A stretch of 64,000 nt of DNA. Origin: Eubacterium sp. GTDB lineage: Bacteria; Bacillota; Clostridia; Lachnospirales; Lachnospiraceae. Location of the stretch: positions 62,001 to 126,000 of the forward strand of contig JAGBNF010000005.1 of NCBI GenBank assembly GCA_017634555.1, read 5' to 3'. Every line of letters starts with the position of its first letter. Position 1 is the stretch's first letter. Positions 8,845 to 17,383 of the stretch are shown in pieces. Under the pieces are notes generated by a model that worked only from the letters and a program-made list of their open reading frames with translations, searched no databases and was not told the origin of the DNA. The translations under genes and the position numbers were made by a program.

Positions 8845-9999
8845 CTATAGCATCTTATCGGCCATTTGTAAAGCACTATGTATGACCGCATCCATGTCGT
8901 AATACTTGTATTCTCCCAGTCTTCCGCCGAATACAACCTTGTCTTCAGCATCGGCAAGCTTCTTATATTCAGCGTAAAGAGAACCGTTCTTCTCATCGTT
9001 AACAGGGTAGTATGGTTCGTCTCCCGGCTTCCATTCGGAGCTGTATTCTCTGGAGATAACTGTCTTCGGAAGGTCGTTTCCTTCCTCGTCCTTTCCGAAC
9101 TCAAACCACTTATGCTCGATGATTCTTGTCCATGGAGTTTCTGCATCAGTATAGTTAACTGCTGCATTTCCCTGGAATGAAGGCTTATCAAGAAGCTCGT
9201 TCTCAAATCTTACAGAACGGTACTCCAATGTTCCAAGCTTGTAATCGAAATATGCATCGATAGGACCTGTATAGATAACCTTATCGGCGATAGCATCAAA
9301 CTCTTCCTTGTTTTTGAGATAATCGATGTCGAGTCTTACCTCGATACCCTCAAGCATGTTCTCAACCATCTTTGTATATCCGCCTACAGGGATTCCCTGA
9401 TAGAGCGCATTGAAGTAGTTGTTGTCAAATGTGAATCTTACCGGAAGTCTCTTGATGATGAAGCTTGGAAGCTCTGTACATGGTCTTCCCCACTGCTTCT
9501 CTGTATAGCCCTTGATAAGCTTTTCATAAATATCTGTTCCGATAAGCGAGATAGCCTGCTCTTCAAGATTCTGAGGCTCAAACTCTTCTACGGATACTCC
9601 TCTTTCAGCTGCAAGGCCTGAGAGTGCTTCCTTCTTCTGCTCCTCGATCTTTGCCTCAGCCTCTTCAGGTGTAACTACTCCCCACATCTTATTGAATGTA
9701 TACATGTTGAAAGGAAGTGAGAAAAGCTCTCCCTTATAGTTAGCTACAGGTGAGTTTGTGAAACGGTTAAATGTAGCAAAGCGATTTACATAGTCCCATA
9801 CAAGCTTGATATTTGTATGGAAGATATGTGCACCATACTTATGTACATTTATTCCTTCAACCTTCTCTGTATATACATTACCTGCGATATGAGGACGTCT
9901 GTCGATGACAAGTACCTTCTTTCCCATATCTGCTGCCTCACGTGCGAATACTGCTCCGTAAAGGCCGGCACCGACTACAAGATAATCATATTCTGCCAT
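8845..9999 (-). CDS. glf: UDP-galactopyranose mutase
   Basis: Flavoenzyme that converts UDP-galactopyranose to UDP-galactofuranose, the donor for galactofuranosyl residues in surface glycans. The 384 residues are the usual family length. The N-terminal FAD-binding GxGxxG motif is 'VGAGLYGAVFA' (residues 7-17), followed by the Glf signatures 'HKYGAHIFHTN' and 'GYTEKQWGR', and the C-terminal 'VVFGGRLGEYKYYDMD', where the Arg and Tyr contact the substrate. AAGGAGA lies six bases before the ATG. It is transcribed divergently from a two-gene glycosyltransferase operon and lies outside the large minus-strand polysaccharide operon. It probably serves the GlfT-like transferases at 36950 and 55383. 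Confidence 0.96.
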   Translation of the reverse strand: MAEYDYLVVGAGLYGAVFAREAADMGKKVLVIDRRPHIAGNVYTEKVEGINVHKYGAHIFHTNIKLVWDYVNRFATFNRFTNSPVANYKGELFSLPFNMYTFNKMWGVVTPEEAEAKIEEQKKEALSGLAAERGVSVEEFEPQNLEEQAISLIGTDIYEKLIKGYTEKQWGRPCTELPSFIIKRLPVRFTFDNNYFNALYQGIPVGGYTKMVENMLEGIEVRLDIDYLKNKEEFDAIADKVIYTGPIDAYFDYKLGTLEYRSVRFENELLDKPSFQGNAAVNYTDAETPWTRIIEHKWFEFGKDEEGNDLPKTVISREYSSEWKPGDEPYYPVNDEKNGSLYAEYKKLADAEDKVVFGGRLGEYKYYDMDAVIHSALQMADKML

Positions 10000-10069
10000 T
10001 TTAATTCTCCTTTATATTTATATAACAAGCAAAAACTCTTTCATTCATTCCGACATTTAGTCACGTCAC

Positions 10070-10098
10070 ATTATAACCTCTAAACTCATTTAACACAA
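10070..10098 (-). promoter_or_regulatory. candidate promoter for glf
   Basis: On the minus strand TTGTGT (10098-10093), a 17-base spacer and a perfect TATAAT (10075-10070) precede glf by about 70 bases. The -35 matches only TTG of the consensus. A TATACT at 10163-10168 on the plus strand may be the -10 for the divergent glycosyltransferase operon, but its -35 is poor. The rest of the 203-bp gap holds nothing else recognised. Confidence 0.45.
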
Positions 10099-10202
10099 TA
10101 GCAGCTGAGGACACTGCCCGATTTTAATTAAAATTTCAGATGAATTATAAAGGATAATGTTTTATACTGATAATAATCATCTCTCGAAGAGGAGACAGTA
10201 AA

Positions 10203-11228
10203 ATGATAAATATCGTATATACTTCGGATGATAACTTCGTACCGCAGATAGGTGCAGCAGTTGCATCCGTACTTGAGAATAATAAGAATAATGAAGTGCA
10301 CATTTATATAATGTCAAAGGCTATCAGCGATGAGCATAAGGCATCTCTTACAAGCTTTGTTGAGTCCTATAAGCAGAAGATATCCATCATCGAGATTCCT
10401 GATATCGCAGCTCTCACCGGACGTGAGATAGATACAGGCGGCTGGAATGATATCGTTCTTTCGAGACTTTTCCTCGATAAGCTGCTTCCGGCTGATGTTG
10501 AGAAGATCCTCTATCTTGACGGTGATACTATCGTAAGACAGGATCTCAGCTATCTCTATAACATGGATATTGACAACTATGTTCTGGCTGCCGCTATCGA
10601 GCCTGTGGTTCCGAAGCACCGCAAGAAGGCCATCGATCTGGACGGTCACGCACCTTATTATAATGCAGGTGTGCTTCTTATGAACCTTAAGCTGTGGAAG
10701 GAACGTAATACCGGAAAGAGAATAATGGATTTCTTTGCAGCTCATGACTATAAGCTTTTCGCTAACGATCAGGACGCTATAAACGGATGTCTGAAGGATG
10801 AGATTTTCCCGATATCCTTTACTTATAATTTTGCAAACACCTACTGTTTCTATCCATATAGTGCCATTATGAGATGGCTTCCGGAGGGAAACAGAATTTC
10901 AAAGGATCACTATAAGGAGATTGTAAAGGATCCTGTTATCGTTCACTATCTCGGTGAGGAACGTCCGTGGAGACACGGAAGCTGTCACCGCTTCGGTGCC
11001 GACTTCTTCAAGTATTATAAACTCACACCGATAGGACGAAATAAGAAAACCCGCGGTTCGGTAATGGAATACGGCTGGGAGAAATACTTCTTCTGCTTCT
11101 ATACCTTCAGCTTCTTCATGAAGCCTTTCCCGGACCTCAGACTGGCAATAATAAACTCTCTGATACCTGCCTTTATGAAATATCGAAAGAAGCAGCGTGA
11201 AAAAGAGCTTTCTAAGGAAGTAGGGTAA
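10203..11228 (+). CDS. glycosyltransferase family 8
   Basis: A 341-residue cytoplasmic retaining transferase of the GT8 (LgtC/GspA-like) family, which moves galactose or glucose from a UDP-sugar. It opens with 'INIVYTSDDNFVPQ', contains the metal-binding DxD motif in 'LYLDGDTIV' near residue 103, then 'YYNAGVLLMNLKLW' and 'FANDQDAINGCL', and ends with 'IVHYLGEERPW', where the His is the second metal ligand in the family. AGAGGAGA lies eight bases before the start. It is the first gene of a two-gene plus-strand operon, four bases before the next gene, divergent from glf. The acceptor is not known. Confidence 0.92.
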   Translation: MINIVYTSDDNFVPQIGAAVASVLENNKNNEVHIYIMSKAISDEHKASLTSFVESYKQKISIIEIPDIAALTGREIDTGGWNDIVLSRLFLDKLLPADVEKILYLDGDTIVRQDLSYLYNMDIDNYVLAAAIEPVVPKHRKKAIDLDGHAPYYNAGVLLMNLKLWKERNTGKRIMDFFAAHDYKLFANDQDAINGCLKDEIFPISFTYNFANTYCFYPYSAIMRWLPEGNRISKDHYKEIVKDPVIVHYLGEERPWRHGSCHRFGADFFKYYKLTPIGRNKKTRGSVMEYGWEKYFFCFYTFSFFMKPFPDLRLAIINSLIPAFMKYRKKQREKELSKEVG

Positions 11229-11232
11229 TACA

Positions 11233-12312
11233 ATGGCAACAAAGAGTAATCTTTTCAACAGAATAAAGAGCATAAAGAAAGCTGACGAGAGTATCGGAAT
11301 CGATAAGCGTCTCATGAATCTTAAAAGAGCAGACGAGCTCGGCGGTATCGATGAGCGCCTTAAGGAGATCAAGGAATCAGAGGCTGCACGTCCGGCCTTC
11401 TCCATAGTCGTTATTACCTATGAGCCTATATGGGAGAAGCTCCGTGCCACACTGGCTTCCATCCTTTCTCAGGATTTCAAGGATTACGAGATAATCCTTA
11501 CTGACGACGGTTCCAAGGTAAATCACTTCGATAAGGTCGAGAAATATTTCAAGCATTTCGAGTTCACTCGCTACAAATTCATTACTCACGCCGAGAACAG
11601 AGGTACCGTAAAGAATCTTATCTCCGGCGTAGGTGCTGCTGAAGGAAAGTACATCCGCGACTTCGGTCCCGGAGATCTGTTCTATTCCCGTGACACCCTG
11701 GGTAAAGTATATAATTATATGGCAGAGACCGAGTGCAAGATTGCCGCAGGTCTTCCGATCGGATATACAAAAACAGATAAAGGACGTAAGGCAGTTGCCT
11801 TCAATCATCCTTTCGATATCGATGCATATCTGAAGAATAACGAAGAGAGGATTCTCGAAAATCTTATTCTTTATTCGGATATGGTATGCGGAGCAAATCT
11901 TGTTTATGAGCGAGATTTCTTCCTTCACTATCTGAATCGTATAGAGGATCATGTTATGTATGCCGAGGACCTCATTCAGATAATGTCTGCGGTTGAAGGT
12001 GAGCGTACCTCCATCATGCCTTTCAGAATGATCTGGTATGAAGTTGATACGGGAAGCTCCACCAAGAAGGCTTCACCTTTCAAGAAGCGTCTCGCAGTGG
12101 ATGTTGAGAATCTGTATGATCTGCTTCTTTCGGAGCATCCTGATAACAAGCTTCTGCAGAAAAGAAAGAAGCTCAGCAAATATTATAAGATTGATAATCT
12201 CTATCTCAGGACTGCACTTCGCTCCTTCCAGAATCCGGGACTGTATCCGTACATGCTCCGTCATTACAGCCAGTCTCTGACAGGTAAGCATAATCCGAAG
12301 AAAGGTAAATGA
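11233..12312 (+). CDS. glycosyltransferase family 2 with N-terminal charged repeat
   Basis: A 359-residue GT-A fold transferase. The catalytic domain starts near residue 54 with 'FSIVVITYEPIWEKLRATL' and continues with 'YEIILTDDGSK' and 'RGTVKNLISGVGAAEGKYIR'. Where most GT2 enzymes have a D-x-D, this one reads 'DFGPGDLF', so the metal site is atypical. A 50-residue charged N-terminal extension holds two copies of a motif of the form K/R-A-D-E-x-x-G-I-D-x-R-L-x-x-(I/L)-K, probably a short coiled coil or docking segment. It is translated four bases after the GT8 gene. A strong terminator follows. The sugar transferred cannot be predicted. Confidence 0.85.
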   Translation: MATKSNLFNRIKSIKKADESIGIDKRLMNLKRADELGGIDERLKEIKESEAARPAFSIVVITYEPIWEKLRATLASILSQDFKDYEIILTDDGSKVNHFDKVEKYFKHFEFTRYKFITHAENRGTVKNLISGVGAAEGKYIRDFGPGDLFYSRDTLGKVYNYMAETECKIAAGLPIGYTKTDKGRKAVAFNHPFDIDAYLKNNEERILENLILYSDMVCGANLVYERDFFLHYLNRIEDHVMYAEDLIQIMSAVEGERTSIMPFRMIWYEVDTGSSTKKASPFKKRLAVDVENLYDLLLSEHPDNKLLQKRKKLSKYYKIDNLYLRTALRSFQNPGLYPYMLRHYSQSLTGKHNPKKGK

Positions 12313-12360
12313 TCAGAATACCTGCAAACAATTAAACCAACCGCAAATAAATAGCGACAA

Positions 12361-12397
12361 GAAATCCCCCTGACGATCAAATCAGGGGGATTTCTTT
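12361..12397. terminator. strong bidirectional terminator between convergent polysaccharide operons
   Basis: GAAATCCCCCTGA (12361-12373) pairs perfectly with TCAGGGGGATTTC (12382-12394) around an eight-base loop, with TTTA after it on the plus strand and TTGT on the minus strand. It ends the plus-strand GT operon and lies 53 bases past the last gene of the long minus-strand operon, so it likely serves both. Confidence 0.88.
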
Positions 12398-12446
12398 ATG
12401 ATCAATTATGCTAATAACTTTTTACGCTCGTACAGGATCACTGCCG

Positions 12447-13751
12447 TTACTCGGATACCGCTCCGCCGGAAAAATCTTCTATCAGGAAGTTCACCATCTT
12501 TCCTGCAGGATCACTGTACTTCTTCTTATAATCCTCGATATATTTCTGTCTCTCCTCTGCCATCCAATCATTTCCCTTAAGCAGCTCCGTAAGACACTTT
12601 CTTATATCATCGTAAGAAGAAGCCTTATAGGTAAGCTCGGACATTTCTCCGAACTCCTTTGATACAACTATATCATTCGTGCAGTAGATCATCGGCTTGC
12701 CGCTGAAGAAGAACTGCCACATTACAGATGAGATATCGGAAATCAGAATGTCCACATCCTTGAAGGTATCGTTGATCATCTTATTCGTATCAACGATAAC
12801 ACCCTTCTCCTCAATCCTCTTCTTATATTCCTCTACGTCCTTTTCAGTCATCTTTCCGGTTGCGATCATGTGATCGTAGGTCAGAGGATGAGGTCTGATG
12901 ATGACCTTTGTTCCCGGGAACTCCTCACCGAGACTTATCACCTCTTCCTTATATTCCATGAAGTGGCTTCCTCCGATCTTCGGCTCATAGCTCCATCTCG
13001 GAGTCCACATAACCGTCTTCGGTCCACTCTTTTCTGTATATTCCTCTATGGAATCATAATGTACCGGATAGCCGAGATCTACGAAGTGATGTGGCATACG
13101 GCAGAGCTTCCACATGGACTCATACATAGTCTTTGTATGAAACTCAGAGTTATTAAACGCAATATAGAGATATCTGAAGAACTCCTTGCATTCTGTATTG
13201 AATCCCTCTCCCTGCCAGAGATCGTAGGTTGCATAAGGAATATAACAGGTCTTTGCAAATCCCGAAACCCTCCTGCATCGAAGACTCTTCGGCAGATACG
13301 GATCGTAAGGTCTTTCATAAAAAACATAATCAAAACGGTACTTCCTTATATCCACCGCTGTACCGTTCTCATCAAAGGCACTCAGGAACTTACATTTCCT
13401 GCAGTTACTCTTATAGAATCTGATGTTATCATCATTCTTTCCGAATTTTCTCGTATCCGGATTATAAGGCGGAACTATGACAACGCATACATTGAATCTT
13501 CCGTCACTTGTCAGTCTCTCGAAGAAGCTCTTCTGCTTATCCCATACCTCCGGCATCTGAACGATATATGCGACCCTTATCTTTCTGTCATATTCCGTAT
13601 TGATACGGTTGTTCCTATGCTCTCTTATCATAAGTCCCAGCTTCAAAGCTGAGGTTGTATCAAGTATTCTGTTTCTCGGCCTGTCGACAACCTTGTGTGC
13701 CGCAGCCTTTGCTATCGCAACAGACTTTTCCTTCAATCCGTTGTTACCCAT
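12447..13751 (-). CDS. CDP-glycerol glycerophosphotransferase family protein (TagF-like)
   Basis: A 434-residue enzyme of the CDP-glycerol:poly(glycerophosphate) transferase family, which adds glycerol-phosphate or ribitol-phosphate units to teichoic acids or capsules at the inner membrane face. Family marks are 'RPHPLTYDHM' and 'DILISDISSVMWQFFFSGKP' in the C-terminal GT-B half, preceded by 'VMWTPRWSYEP'. The ATG at 13751 is chosen because AAGGGG lies five bases upstream; an in-frame start at 13793 would overlap the flippase gene. The N-terminus has a basic amphipathic helix that could bind the membrane. It is the last gene of the long minus-strand operon. No tagD-type CDP-glycerol synthase is in the window, although an IspD/TarI-like cytidylyltransferase lies 28 kb upstream in the same operon. 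Confidence 0.85.
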   Translation of the reverse strand: MGNNGLKEKSVAIAKAAAHKVVDRPRNRILDTTSALKLGLMIREHRNNRINTEYDRKIRVAYIVQMPEVWDKQKSFFERLTSDGRFNVCVVIVPPYNPDTRKFGKNDDNIRFYKSNCRKCKFLSAFDENGTAVDIRKYRFDYVFYERPYDPYLPKSLRCRRVSGFAKTCYIPYATYDLWQGEGFNTECKEFFRYLYIAFNNSEFHTKTMYESMWKLCRMPHHFVDLGYPVHYDSIEEYTEKSGPKTVMWTPRWSYEPKIGGSHFMEYKEEVISLGEEFPGTKVIIRPHPLTYDHMIATGKMTEKDVEEYKKRIEEKGVIVDTNKMINDTFKDVDILISDISSVMWQFFFSGKPMIYCTNDIVVSKEFGEMSELTYKASSYDDIRKCLTELLKGNDWMAEERQKYIEDYKKKYSDPAGKMVNFLIEDFSGGAVSE

Positions 13752-13779
13752 GGTTACCCCTTTCAAAGGTGACGCTTCC

Positions 13780-15243
13780 TTACTCGCTGTCACCGCTGTC
13801 TTTATTCATCATAGTCTTTACAAGACCCATAATCCTCTTAACATTTACCAGAACTCCGAGAATTCCGATGACTATTATCACATATCTTACGATATTACTC
13901 TTATACGTAAACATGATCGCATAGCTGATAATGGAATATGCTATAAGAATAAGGAGCATCAGCTTCATATCATAGAGATCGTCCGGTAAATTCTTCTCCT
14001 TCAGCATCTTCTTATAGTAATAATAATTCATTCCCGTAAATGCAACATAGCTTATAAGCGTTGTATATGCCGCTGCGATAAAGCCGAATACCGGTATCAG
14101 CAACGCATTGAGCACAATATTCAGAAGTGCCGCTATTACCGTTCCGTATACAAGCTTCTTCTTTTCTTCGAAGTAGAATTCCACATTTATGAAAAGCTGT
14201 GAATAGAATAACAGCAGCAGACTCAAAGCTACAGGCGGAACAACCCACACTGCCTGATCATAACCCGGCTTGCCATGTCCCAGGAAATGTATCAGCTCCG
14301 GAGCAATGGCAACCACACCGAGAAGCATCACTGCCATAATGATCGATATGATACAGGCCATTTTCTGATTGGCCTTTCTCTCACCCTTCTCAATCTTCTC
14401 ATATACCCACGGCACATATGCGTTGTTAAGCGCATTGAGCACGATGGTAAGAAGCATTGCCACAGAATATGCAAGACCATAGGCTGCCGCATCTCCTCTG
14501 CCGCATATATGGTCGATCATGACCTTATCACTCTGATTAAATATACTCTGTGAGAGATAATATGGAATAAGCGGGATATTAAATGCCAGCGCATATTTCC
14601 AATATTCCTTATTGAAGGCAGCTCTTCCTCTTACCAGTCCGATCACAAGAAGAACCGCTCCTATTACGATATATACTACAGCGGTACCTATAACAAGTGC
14701 CTCTCCCTTATGCTCGGCACCCTTTATCAGAACATATGAAAGTATCGGAACCGCTACGCCGATCAGCACCGTAATGATCGAAACGGCTATAAATTTATAT
14801 TCAAATCTCTGCTTACCTGTCCAGCAGGCCAGCGCATTCTTCGCTATTATTGATAGTACCATTATCAGGATAAGCTCTGTCGGGAGCTTGAAAAGCTTGT
14901 TGAAGTAAACTCTGAACGGAAGATAGATTACAAGAAATGCTGCCGACATAACAACGCATATCATGTTTACGGCTGATACATACTCATCTCTCTTATCGCT
15001 GTATTTCATCATTGCGGTATTGAAGGAACCGTATGCCAGATAAAGTGAGAGGAATATGGTAAGCATCGCCTCCCAGCTGTTGAAGGTGGTCTGGGTACCG
15101 TACTCTGTCTCCGTCATCATGCCTGTAAAGATGGAAATCGTAAAAAAGGCTATACCGTTCTGCAAAACACTGCAGACGGTATATGCCATTGATGCTTTTA
15201 CCTCTTTCGGCATTGATTTAATTTTCTCGGTCAGTTTCCCCAT
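13780..15243 (-). CDS. oligosaccharide flippase (PST/MATE superfamily), first of three
   Basis: A 487-residue membrane protein with about 12-14 helices, resembling Wzx/PST exporters that move undecaprenyl-linked oligosaccharides across the membrane. It begins 'MGKLTEKIKSMPKEVKA' and shows typical flippase loops such as 'YGTQTTFNSWEAM' and 'LIPYYLSQSIFNQSDKVMI'. The ATG at 15243 overlaps the stop of the upstream acetyltransferase gene as TGATG, with GGAAG just before it; an ATG four codons earlier is possible. It sits between the acetyltransferase and TagF-like genes and may serve the amino-sugar-containing glycan. Confidence 0.88.
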   Translation of the reverse strand: MGKLTEKIKSMPKEVKASMAYTVCSVLQNGIAFFTISIFTGMMTETEYGTQTTFNSWEAMLTIFLSLYLAYGSFNTAMMKYSDKRDEYVSAVNMICVVMSAAFLVIYLPFRVYFNKLFKLPTELILIMVLSIIAKNALACWTGKQRFEYKFIAVSIITVLIGVAVPILSYVLIKGAEHKGEALVIGTAVVYIVIGAVLLVIGLVRGRAAFNKEYWKYALAFNIPLIPYYLSQSIFNQSDKVMIDHICGRGDAAAYGLAYSVAMLLTIVLNALNNAYVPWVYEKIEKGERKANQKMACIISIIMAVMLLGVVAIAPELIHFLGHGKPGYDQAVWVVPPVALSLLLLFYSQLFINVEFYFEEKKKLVYGTVIAALLNIVLNALLIPVFGFIAAAYTTLISYVAFTGMNYYYYKKMLKEKNLPDDLYDMKLMLLILIAYSIISYAIMFTYKSNIVRYVIIVIGILGVLVNVKRIMGLVKTMMNKDSGDSE

Positions 15244-15797
15244 CACTCTTCCCATGCATCGACATACCAGAGATATGCCGTTTCTGTCTTCAGTTCCTCC
15301 TCAAGCTTTACGCCAAGCCCGAGAAGCTCATCTACAGTACATCGTCTGTATCCGTTCTTATCGTAGAATCTTACTGCACGTTCGTTATCTTTATTTACAT
15401 ACCAGTAGATCAGTCCGAGTCCGACCACCTTATGTCCCAGCCGGATTATCTCACGCATCGCCTCTGCCGATACGCCATGTCCCATGGCCGAACGTCTTAT
15501 GGTAATCGCAAACTCAGCCGCTGAAGAATCTCTGTCTATATCCTTCAGGCTGACTGTACCCTGATATTCATCAGTCTCATCCGCTATAGCAAGATGCAGA
15601 CCGTCTCTTCTCTTCATATCCGAGATTGCCTCTTCATCGGAAATATCTGCTTTAACCAGCATATTTTTTTCGATAAAGCCTTCGCAGTCCTCTATTGTCA
15701 TCGCCCCAAAATCTCTGTTCAGTTTTTCCACCACCGAGCTGTCATGCATCCATTCCAGCATCAGCGGCGCATCCTTTATCTTAAGGCTTCTAAGCAT
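15243..15797 (-). CDS. GNAT (RimJ/RimL-type) N-acetyltransferase
   Basis: A 184-residue GNAT acetyltransferase. The acetyl-CoA pyrophosphate-binding loop lies in 'GHGVSAEAMREII' after the strand 'AEFAITI', followed by 'LIYWYVNKDNERAVRFYDKNGY', the usual C-terminal motif B. It lies directly after an FdtA/FdtB pair, so it probably N-acylates the 3-amino-3,6-dideoxyhexose nucleotide made by them. In the well-known Fuc3NAc and Qui3NAc pathways that step uses a left-handed beta-helix enzyme (FdtC/QdtC), so the use of a GNAT here would be a substitution, similar to PseH or WecD. Function is from context; the fold assignment is firm. Confidence 0.85.
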   Translation of the reverse strand: MLRSLKIKDAPLMLEWMHDSSVVEKLNRDFGAMTIEDCEGFIEKNMLVKADISDEEAISDMKRRDGLHLAIADETDEYQGTVSLKDIDRDSSAAEFAITIRRSAMGHGVSAEAMREIIRLGHKVVGLGLIYWYVNKDNERAVRFYDKNGYRRCTVDELLGLGVKLEEELKTETAYLWYVDAWEE

Positions 15798-15806
15798 AGC
15801 CGACTC

Positions 15807-16904
15807 CTACTTAAACTCATTTATACACTGAATGATATAATTGATTTCTTCATCTGACATTCCGTAATACATCGGAAGACTGAGCTCTGTGCATGATATC
15901 TTCTCTGCGCGAGGCAGCTCACCTTCTTTAATTCCAAGGTCCTTATAAGCCCCCTGCAGATGCATAGGAATAGGATAATGCTTGTTGGTTCCGATTCCCT
16001 TATCCTTCAGATATTTCTCCAGCTCATTACGTCTCTCACATCTAACTGCATAGACATGGAAAACATGAGTTCTGTCATCCTTGATCATCGGAAGAATAAT
16101 CTCACTGTTTGTGATGCCTTCCGTAAATTTCTTTGCTGTATTCTGTCTGTCTCTATTCCATTTATCAAGCTGTCTCAGCTTAACCCTGAGAAATGCAGCC
16201 TGCATTTCATCAAGTCTCGAATTATTCCCCTTATAAATGTGATGATATTTATAATCAGATCCGTAATTAGCGATGGCTCTCACCTTATCGGCAATCTCCT
16301 TATCGTTTGTAACCACTGCTCCGCCATCACCCAGTGCACCGAGATTCTTTCCCGGATAGAAGGAAAATCCGGCAGCATCTCCCATAGATCCTGTTCTTCT
16401 TCCTTTATACTCCGCACCATGAGCCTGTGCACTGTCTTCGATAACCTTAAGGTCATGTTCCTTTGCGATCTTCAGGATCTTATCCATTGAAGCCGGCTGA
16501 CCGTAAAGATGAACTGCTATTATAGCCTTTGTCTTATCGCTAATCTTCTCTTCAATTCTCTTTGCCGAGATGTTATAGGTCTTCATGCTCGGCTCAACAA
16601 ATACAGGAGTTGCACCTGTATAAGTAACTGCAAGTGCTGTTGCTATATATGTGTTTGAAGGAACGATAACCTCGTCACCCTCTCCGATTCCATAGGCACG
16701 TAAGATAAGATACAGTGCATCCAGTCCGTTGCCGCAGCCCACAGCATACTTTGAACCACAATATTCAGCAAACTCCTTCTCAAAGGCGTCACATTCTTCA
16801 CCCTGGATGAACCAGTTTTTAGCAAGAACTCTGTCAAAAGCTTCCTTTAACTCGCCCTCTACTTCTTTATGCATTTTTTCAAATGAAACAAATGGGATAT
16901 TCAT
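15807..16904 (-). CDS. DegT/DnrJ/EryC1 sugar aminotransferase (FdtB/QdtB-like)
   Basis: A 365-residue PLP-dependent aminotransferase that converts a keto-sugar nucleotide to an amino-sugar. The N-terminus '[14 protein letters not shown]' matches the family, the PLP lysine lies in '[15 protein letters not shown]', and '[13 protein letters not shown]' and '[15 protein letters not shown]' are classic family blocks. The ATG at 16904 has GAGGG eight bases before it; an ATG two codons earlier is possible. It is directly downstream of an FdtA-type ketoisomerase, which identifies the likely substrate as dTDP-3-keto-6-deoxyhexose. The rmlA/rmlB genes needed to make the precursor are not in the window. 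Confidence 0.92.
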   Translation of the reverse strand: MNIPFVSFEKMHKEVEGELKEAFDRVLAKNWFIQGEECDAFEKEFAEYCGSKYAVGCGNGLDALYLILRAYGIGEGDEVIVPSNTYIATALAVTYTGATPVFVEPSMKTYNISAKRIEEKISDKTKAIIAVHLYGQPASMDKILKIAKEHDLKVIEDSAQAHGAEYKGRRTGSMGDAAGFSFYPGKNLGALGDGGAVVTNDKEIADKVRAIANYGSDYKYHHIYKGNNSRLDEMQAAFLRVKLRQLDKWNRDRQNTAKKFTEGITNSEIILPMIKDDRTHVFHVYAVRCERRNELEKYLKDKGIGTNKHYPIPMHLQGAYKDLGIKEGELPRAEKISCTELSLPMYYGMSDEEINYIIQCINEFK

Positions 16905-16955
16905 TTTCATAGCCCTCACATTCTCTATCATTCCTGCACTGCAGGACTCATTCAT

Positions 16956-17357
16956 TTATTTCTTACCGATATATTCCAGGAATTTATCATAATCCCTGAT
17001 GTAATCCTTTTCATCATAAAACTCTGATGCCAGAACCATAAGAACAGCATCCGGTGAGAAGTCATACATTTCTCTCCAGACATCGTTGCTTATATAGAGG
17101 CCTTCATATGGCTTATCAAGTACAACCTCTGCAGTTTCCGTTCCGTCATCCAGATGGATCTTACAGGTTCCGTGGATAGGTATCAGTATCTGCTGAAGGC
17201 ACTTATGTGCATGGAAGCCTCGTCTTACGCCCTCTATCGTATCATACATGTAGTAAACCCTTTTTATATCAAAGGGAATATCCTTCATCTCTTCAAGTGC
17301 AACCAGCATTCCGCGGTCATCACCGTGACGCTGGAAGGTATACATTTTAATATCCAT
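16956..17357 (-). CDS. FdtA/QdtA-type sugar 3,4-ketoisomerase (cupin)
   Basis: A 133-residue cupin of the FdtA/QdtA/WxcM-C family, which isomerises dTDP-4-keto-6-deoxy-D-glucose to a 3-keto-6-deoxyhexose. The catalytic His pair is in 'RRGFHAHKCLQQILI', the N-terminal 'DDRGMLVALE' and the ending 'ASEFYDEKDYIRDYDKF' are family signatures, and the length is that of the single-domain enzyme. With the following aminotransferase and GNAT it forms a three-gene module for a 3-acylamino-3,6-dideoxyhexose. Whether the product is the galacto (Fuc3N) or gluco (Qui3N) isomer cannot be told by eye. Confidence 0.92.
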   Translation of the reverse strand: MDIKMYTFQRHGDDRGMLVALEEMKDIPFDIKRVYYMYDTIEGVRRGFHAHKCLQQILIPIHGTCKIHLDDGTETAEVVLDKPYEGLYISNDVWREMYDFSPDAVLMVLASEFYDEKDYIRDYDKFLEYIGKK

Positions 17358-17383
17358 TTATCAAATCTCCAAACCGTTACCCG

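Noticed and set aside
12870..13652. 260-residue open frame on the plus strand inside the TagF-like gene
   Set aside because: It lies wholly antisense to a well-supported gene, has no recognisable domain or ribosome-binding site, and its Arg/Leu/Ser/Ile-rich composition is that of a complementary-strand frame.
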